Shown here piece after piece: positions 59,499-64,000 of a stretch of 64,000 bases of DNA. The stretch spans positions 62,001-126,000 of the forward strand of contig NZ_SRZY01000011.1 of NCBI RefSeq assembly GCF_006476045.1. The letters run 5' to 3'. This stretch comes from Sphingobacterium lumbrici. GTDB taxonomy: Bacteria; Bacteroidota; Bacteroidia; Sphingobacteriales; Sphingobacteriaceae. The notes under the pieces are model-generated. The model saw nothing but the letters and a program-made list of their open reading frames with translations, was not told the origin of the DNA and did not search any database. The first letter of the stretch is position 1. Each line of letters starts with the position of its first letter. Position numbers and translations under genes: made by a program.

Positions 59499-60176
59499 AT
59501 GACAAAGAATTTATCCTTCCTGAGCCTCGTGTTGGGTTCGCTGCTTGTGGCCTGTAATCCCAATGATGTTGAACCTGAAGTAATTATTGATCCGGTTGAG
59601 GATATTGCGTCTATTTCGGTTATTAATGTCTCTAAACAAGCTTCTCTGCCCAATCAACTGCATATCGATGGACTACTCGGAGCGAGCACAGGAATCACGA
59701 TTGCTGAATCATCAGGGCAGCCCGCTAAATATGAAGACATTCAGGCGGGTCTGCGTAAGTTTTCTATCGGAGACTACGAAGATACTGTCCGCATCAAACA
59801 ACATCACTATTATACCTTGATGGTGTTTGATAAGGATAGTGTACAGCTTACGGTTGATGCACCTTATGATTCACAAAACAAATTTGATATCCTGCAATTA
59901 ATACGCTGGAATCTTATCGGTGCCGATCCATCCGGGTATAAAGTCGATATGGAGGGAGATTCGGTGATCCGTAATATTGAACTAAATGCTTTCACCTATG
60001 TTCCTTCTGAATCGAAAAAGGTGGAGGTACAATTATATCGCAAGAGTAATCTGAAGACAGCGGTCGCTACACAGGAGATTGAAATCGATATGAATAAGAA
60101 GTTTACGGTGAATATCTCGTATGATGCCGTTAAGGAAGAATATGAGTTTAATACGATTGTTCAAGCTTCAAAGTAA
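59499..60176 (+). CDS. Lipoprotein, DUF4397-like
   Basis: A 225-residue lipoprotein. Residues 1-18 form the signal with the lipobox LLVAC, so Cys19 is lipidated, followed by NPNDVEPEVIIDPVEDIA. The segment ISVINVSKQASLPNQLHIDG near residue 38 and the beta-rich pattern resemble DUF4397 domains, whose function is unknown. It is probably exported to the cell envelope. It has its own promoter and is followed by bshC with a separate promoter. Confidence 0.65.
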   Translation: MTKNLSFLSLVLGSLLVACNPNDVEPEVIIDPVEDIASISVINVSKQASLPNQLHIDGLLGASTGITIAESSGQPAKYEDIQAGLRKFSIGDYEDTVRIKQHHYYTLMVFDKDSVQLTVDAPYDSQNKFDILQLIRWNLIGADPSGYKVDMEGDSVIRNIELNAFTYVPSESKKVEVQLYRKSNLKTAVATQEIEIDMNKKFTVNISYDAVKEEYEFNTIVQASK

Positions 60177-60247
60177 GCGAGGTGTGCTATCCACAATTGT
60201 CAAATAAATGATATAATTTGTTGTGTGAACCTTCCTTTTTAGAAAAA

Positions 60248-60259
60248 TATCTAAGTTTG
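60248..60259 (+). promoter_or_regulatory. Promoter of bshC
   Basis: ATATCTAAGTTTG contains TAAGTTTG at 60252-60259 and nearly completes the recurrent 14-mer. The bshC ATG at 60280 is 20 nt downstream, with AAAAAGGTAG before it. Confidence 0.65.
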
Positions 60260-60279
60260 TGCAAGATTTAAAAAGGTAG

Positions 60280-61875
60280 ATGAAAGCAACCTATATCGAC
60301 TATAAAGACACCAATAGTTTTTCCAAAACATTGCTCGCGTATTTGGCAGCAGATGAGGAGTTAGTAAATTTTTACGGCAATTCTCCTAATATCGCGGGTT
60401 TTGAGAAACAAATCGAACTAAAGTCTTCTTTTACTTTTGAAAGTCGAACAATTCTAGTCGATCAGCTAAAACGACAATACGGCTCCCTGTTAGCAGATTC
60501 CCCTCAAGTTGCTGCTAATATTGAGTTATTAACGGATCAAAATACCTTTACCGTTACCACAGGCCATCAACTAAATATTTTCACGGGGCCCTTGTATTTT
60601 ATCTTCAAAATTGTCACCGCGATACGTCTAGCTTCTGATTTAAAGAAAAATTTTCCGGACAAGGAATTCGTGCCTGTTTACTGGATGGCGACAGAGGACC
60701 ACGATTTTGAAGAAATCAACAATACGCGGGTATATGGTAAAAAGATAGTTTGGGATGTTCCGCGTGTTTCGGGTACCGGAAGGATGGATACAGGCAGTAT
60801 GGAACAGGTGGTCCGTCAATACTGTTCGATGTTGGGTCTATCCGAAAATTCTACCAAACTTACAGCGATGGTGGAAGATGCCTATCGCAAAGACCGGTCA
60901 TTGGCAGATGCAACCCGTGTTTTTGCCAATGCACTATTCAAGGAATATGGTCTGGTCATTGTGGATGCCGATAAGCCGGAGCTAAAAAGACTCTTCGCGC
61001 ATATTATTGAAGACGATATCCTGCATGAGAAGAGCTTTTATGCCATTACGGAGACTTCCCAGCTGCTAGAAGAAAAAAGTTTCCAAGCGCAGGTACATGC
61101 TCGAGAATGTAACTTTTTTTATCTGACGGACGATTTCCGGGAGCGGATTGTCAGAAATTCCGATGGTAGATTTGAGATTTTACATCAGGAGATATATTTC
61201 ACCGAAGCGGAAATACGAGCTGAAATTCAGTCTCATCCCGAGCGCTTTAGCCCAAATGTAGTTATGCGGCCATTATACGAAGAAGTGATTCTTCCTAATT
61301 TAGCCTATATCGGGGGTGGTGCTGAAATTGTTTATTGGCTTCAATTGAAAGCTAATTTCGACCAGTTTGGAGTGCCTTTTCCGATTCTGATACCTCGTAA
61401 CTCGGCCATGATTACGGACGATAAAGTAGCCGGTAAAATCTTTCGATTAGATCTCACGTTTAAGAGCATTTTCAAACCCACACTCATCTTGCAGAATGAT
61501 TATGTCAAACGGCATACTACCCATCGTCTTAATTTAAGGGATGAATGGATGGAAATCAATGCCATATTTGGGAAAATCAAGCTCCGTACACACAAAATTG
61601 ATCCTAGTCTCACTCCGAGTGCCGAAGCCGTAAAGGCTCGTTTGAAAAAAGCCATGAACAATCTGGAAAAGAAACTTCTGAAAGCCGACAAAAGGAACCA
61701 TGAAGAAGCCCTAATCCACATTGAACGAGTGAAAGAGCAGTTATTTCCTGGTGGTGGACTGCAGGAGCGTACAGAGAATTTCGCAACATTGTACATTAAA
61801 TATGGCGACGATTTGGTCAACGAGCTGGTGAAACATTTTAATCCGTTAGATTTTAAGTTTACCATCCTGTATTAA
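60280..61875 (+). CDS. bshC: Bacillithiol synthesis cysteine-adding enzyme BshC
   Basis: BshC is thought to add cysteine to glucosaminyl malate to form the thiol bacillithiol. The 531-residue protein is close in length to the Bacillus enzyme (539). Signatures are TVTTGHQLNIFTGPLYFIFK near residues 89-108, YWMATEDHDFEEINNTRV near 130-147 and PNLAYIGGGAEIVYWLQLK near 336-354, with a coiled-coil segment near 455-495. Its end overlaps the convergent CtlX gene by 4 bp. bshA and bshB are not in the window. Confidence 0.92.
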   Translation: MKATYIDYKDTNSFSKTLLAYLAADEELVNFYGNSPNIAGFEKQIELKSSFTFESRTILVDQLKRQYGSLLADSPQVAANIELLTDQNTFTVTTGHQLNIFTGPLYFIFKIVTAIRLASDLKKNFPDKEFVPVYWMATEDHDFEEINNTRVYGKKIVWDVPRVSGTGRMDTGSMEQVVRQYCSMLGLSENSTKLTAMVEDAYRKDRSLADATRVFANALFKEYGLVIVDADKPELKRLFAHIIEDDILHEKSFYAITETSQLLEEKSFQAQVHARECNFFYLTDDFRERIVRNSDGRFEILHQEIYFTEAEIRAEIQSHPERFSPNVVMRPLYEEVILPNLAYIGGGAEIVYWLQLKANFDQFGVPFPILIPRNSAMITDDKVAGKIFRLDLTFKSIFKPTLILQNDYVKRHTTHRLNLRDEWMEINAIFGKIKLRTHKIDPSLTPSAEAVKARLKKAMNNLEKKLLKADKRNHEEALIHIERVKEQLFPGGGLQERTENFATLYIKYGDDLVNELVKHFNPLDFKFTILY

Positions 61876-62786
61876 TAGAAGACTTCGGCCATCATACATC
61901 TCACACTTCCTCCTCCATATTGTTCGATGGTGGATATAGGGGCATGAATTATTTTTCCGAATTGTTCCAACAACCCTATTTGTTCCTCTGTATAGTTTTC
62001 GAATGCCTGTGTGCTCATGCAAATAAGAGGCTGACCGTCTCTGGAATGTACCTCTAAGATATTACCTGCGAAGTGATCTAGTTGATCTTTAGAGATGGCA
62101 ATAATGGTCTTATTGGTTTCTTCAAAATACTTTTGAAGCATTTTCCGATACTCTGTACTAGGAATACTATCCCAACAAATGACACAAAAATTGGTTCCTA
62201 CAGAGAGCATGACATTAGTATGATAGATGGGAAGCATTTTGCCATCCACATTATGCAGCGCTTCAAAAATTACGGGACGATATCCGATCTCTTCACAAAA
62301 TAGCTCTACCAATTGAGAATGAGCTCTTTCTGATAAGGAGCAATAAGCGATTTTATGGACTCTATCTAATACCAGTACACCGGTGCCTTCCATATACCGT
62401 CCAATTTCTTCATAGATTGAATAGTCCTTTATTTTTTCGAAGCCGATACCCGCCTCGCGGAGTGCACCCAAATAATTTAGATTTCGTTCTTCCCTTCGAT
62501 TTGGAGCAAACATAGGATATAGAATAGCAGTCTCTCCCTGATGAAATGAAATTACGTTATTAGGAAAAATACAATCAGGGGTATCCAGATTTGTATCATT
62601 TTCTACGACGATTGTACGAATTCCGTGTGTTTTTAATAAGTTGATAAAGTTGTTAAACTCTGCTAATGCGAGTTCTTGCACGTTCATCTGTTTTCCTTCT
62701 TGCTGAAAATGATTATTCACAGCCGTTTCTTCATTGCGCCTGAAGGCAGAGGGTCTTACCAGTAAAATGGTGTCAGTGGTTTGCAT
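61872..62786 (-). CDS. ctlX: CtlX-type citrulline/arginine deiminase-fold hydrolase
   Basis: A 304-residue member of the guanidino-group modifying superfamily, of the CtlX branch (citrulline utilisation hydrolase). It has DTPDCIFPNNVISFH near residues 69-83, RYMEGTGVLVLDR near 130 with a catalytic acid, LPIYHTNVMLSVG near 189-201 with the catalytic His, and GGSVRCMMAEVF near the end with the catalytic Cys. It lies 1 bp after the related gene at 62788-63702, so they form a two-gene operon. The real substrate is uncertain. Confidence 0.86.
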   Translation of the reverse strand: MQTTDTILLVRPSAFRRNEETAVNNHFQQEGKQMNVQELALAEFNNFINLLKTHGIRTIVVENDTNLDTPDCIFPNNVISFHQGETAILYPMFAPNRREERNLNYLGALREAGIGFEKIKDYSIYEEIGRYMEGTGVLVLDRVHKIAYCSLSERAHSQLVELFCEEIGYRPVIFEALHNVDGKMLPIYHTNVMLSVGTNFCVICWDSIPSTEYRKMLQKYFEETNKTIIAISKDQLDHFAGNILEVHSRDGQPLICMSTQAFENYTEEQIGLLEQFGKIIHAPISTIEQYGGGSVRCMMAEVFY

Positions 62787-62787
62787 A

Positions 62788-63702
62788 TCAATCTCGTGTT
62801 AAAGGTAGTGTGGAGCAACGGAGTAATCCTTCTTGTTTGCCAATTTCGTGGTATGGGATTTCCTCTACAATAAATGACTGTTGTCGAAGCCAAGAGTTAA
62901 GGCGTGTAAATCTCTTTTCAGAAACAATAATCTCCGGACTAATAGAGAACACATTTGAATACATTTGATACATTTCATCAGCTGTAATTTGGAATAAATT
63001 TTCGATCCCGAATAGATCTACAATCTTATTGTATTCGGTTTCTTCCCGGAACCCATCTTTGAAGATAATTGCATGATGTGTCCCGACTGGTTGAAAACAA
63101 CAGTCCAAATGTAAAGCATTGGCTCTGGCATCGGTCATAGATTTGATCAGATTAAATTCGAGCACCTTTTTGTTAGGGAATAAATTTCTGATAAAATCTA
63201 CACCATGTATATTCGTTCGTGCAGTATTGTATTGGGTGTAGTCTTTTCCTCTGTAGGTACCGATAAAAATGTAATCATTCCATAAGATTACATCCCCACC
63301 TTCAATATGGACTTCTTCCGGTGGAACAATGAATTTTTCCGAATCCATTTGACGGACAATATATTGAATCGCATTCCATTCTTCCGCCCGATCGGGAAGA
63401 ATATTAGCTTTAATAAAGTAGTCATCTATTACAAAGCCGATATCACGTGTAAAGATTTGGTTCAGGTTTGGGATTAGCTCAGGGTGATAGACTTGGACTC
63501 CGTATCGTTGTAGTACTTCGGCGAAAGTTTCAAGCTCATATATCATATCGCTTTCGGTAGGGTAGGTGCCTGCACGGATGTGTTCTAATGATTTTGGATC
63601 ATACGCCTCTTCCTCTTTAGGAACATGGCCATTACTTTTTGCTATTCCCAATACTACGGCTCTCAATCTACCGGTCTCGTTTTTCACATTTAGTTTTAGC
63701 AT
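62788..63702 (-). CDS. Arginine deiminase/dimethylargininase-fold hydrolase
   Basis: A 304-residue protein of the same fold as its downstream neighbour but of a different branch. It has NLNQIFTRDIGFVIDDYFIK near residues 82-101, VHIEGGDVILWND near 137 with the catalytic Glu, ANALHLDCCFQPVG near 199 with the catalytic His and GLLRCSTLPL near 293 with the catalytic Cys. It may act on arginine, dimethylarginine or agmatine-like substrates. The -7-like TAACTTCG lies at 63728-63735. Pairing with CtlX suggests guanidino-compound use. Confidence 0.8.
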   Translation of the reverse strand: MLKLNVKNETGRLRAVVLGIAKSNGHVPKEEEAYDPKSLEHIRAGTYPTESDMIYELETFAEVLQRYGVQVYHPELIPNLNQIFTRDIGFVIDDYFIKANILPDRAEEWNAIQYIVRQMDSEKFIVPPEEVHIEGGDVILWNDYIFIGTYRGKDYTQYNTARTNIHGVDFIRNLFPNKKVLEFNLIKSMTDARANALHLDCCFQPVGTHHAIIFKDGFREETEYNKIVDLFGIENLFQITADEMYQMYSNVFSISPEIIVSEKRFTRLNSWLRQQSFIVEEIPYHEIGKQEGLLRCSTLPLTRD

Positions 63703-63727
63703 AAAAATACTATAAAAGGTCTTTTTG

Positions 63728-63735
63728 CGAAGTTA
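63728..63735 (-). promoter_or_regulatory. -7-like box TAACTTCG of the two-gene deiminase-fold operon
   Basis: On the minus strand, 25 nt before the ATG at 63702. The octamer is identical to the one before surE. Confidence 0.45.
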
Positions 63736-63854
63736 GGAAACATAATCTGAATCAAATAGGTCTCCGAAATTATTACGAATCTTTACGAAATAAATGATAA
63801 ATATTGCAAGAATGTTTTCTTCAGCAGGCCTTATTTTATAAAAAAGCTAAGAAT

Positions 63855-64000
63855 TCAGGGTAGATTTAGAAATTGTTTTAATTCGTGAAGCCGTAAAGTG
63901 TACGAATCTTCGACTTTACAGTTATTTTCTACAAGAATTTTTTGAAAATGGAATACAATATCTTCAGATCTTCCTCGTTTAGGTTGGCTGTTGTCGTATC
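63855..64000 (-). CDS. C-terminal fragment of a protein cut by the right edge
   Basis: A minus-strand frame enters from the right edge and ends with TGA at 63855-63857. The 47 visible residues include RGRSEDIVFHFQKILVENN and LRLHELKQFLNLP. The first of these resembles the linker before the helix-turn-helix part of AraC-family regulators, but the frame then stops, so this could be a truncated AraC gene or an unrelated short tail. Identity is open. The 152 bp between 63703 and 63854 hold only the promoter of the 63702 gene. Confidence 0.4.
   Translation of the reverse strand, partial: YDNSQPKRGRSEDIVFHFQKILVENNCKVEDSYTLRLHELKQFLNLP

Noticed and set aside
1..64000. tRNA, rRNA, transposase, phage or toxin-antitoxin genes
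   Set aside because: No tRNA T-loop pattern, rRNA core, transposase motif or short paired operon of this type was recognised on either strand when read by eye; a tRNA and ncRNA covariance search would be needed to exclude small RNAs.

Overview
The window looks like a chromosomal segment of a Bacteroidota bacterium, most likely of the Sphingobacteriaceae (Sphingobacterium/Pedobacter relatives). The lines of evidence are: promoters of the Bacteroidota type (TAnnTTTG -7 boxes, many with the longer form TTTATCTAAGTTTG), almost no Shine-Dalgarno sequences, a GldH lipoprotein, a DUF4295 gene directly after rpmB-rpmG, BshC (bacillithiol), MqnD (futalosine menaquinone route), KduI/KduD, and AT-rich DNA. 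No rRNA, tRNA, CRISPR array, prophage or insertion sequence was recognised. Gene density is high and the content is nearly all core metabolism and information processing.

Layout. 1-6.9 kb: a glycosyltransferase cut by the left edge, miaE, a DUF6266-type protein, a flavin monooxygenase, apaG, an SDR and an ABC-F ATPase. 6.93-6.97 kb: two ParB-binding parS-like sites joined into one 38-bp perfect palindrome in front of mnmG. 8.9-12.7 kb: an Ig-like lipoprotein, a gamma carbonic anhydrase and nadB. 12.72-13.21 kb: an AT-rich spacer between divergent nadB and nadA with DnaA-box-like sequences; strand composition flips here, so it is the best oriC candidate. 13.2-21 kb: nadA, thiL, a small lipoprotein, a branched-chain acyl-CoA (leucine-type) degradation cluster split by a 7-bp tandem repeat, and scpA. 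21.3-31.6 kb: dxs, dnaA, two small secreted proteins, the minus-strand genes lpxK, gldH, ricT and holB, then dnaN. 31.6-40.4 kb: DedA, a CAP protein, yicC-gmk-nadD-clc, kduD-kduI, surE and mqnD. 40.6-50.3 kb: secA, a SPOR protein, an M20 hydrolase, a TPK-like protein, an M28 peptidase, a rhodanese, glutamate dehydrogenase and two small membrane proteins. 50.4-64 kb: gcvT, an RluA-type pseudouridine synthase, SIMPL, a cold-shock protein, recO, rpmB-rpmG-DUF4295-ftsY, rimO, a lipoprotein, bshC and two arginine-deiminase-fold hydrolases.

How it fits together. This is the origin region of a chromosome: oriC candidate, parS, dnaA, dnaN, scpA and mnmG lie within about 25 kb. Quinolinate synthesis (nadB, nadA) flanks the origin, with nadD further right. 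Translation and secretion genes (secA, ftsY, rpmB, rpmG, rimO, miaE, mnmG, truC-like) are plentiful. The most interesting signals are non-coding: the fused double parS, the probable oriC with repeated TTCACA cores, a conserved 14-bp promoter element, a set of promoters placed so close to the ATG that the mRNAs should be leaderless, and a heptanucleotide repeat within an apparent catabolic operon. No clearly new defence or mobile system was found.
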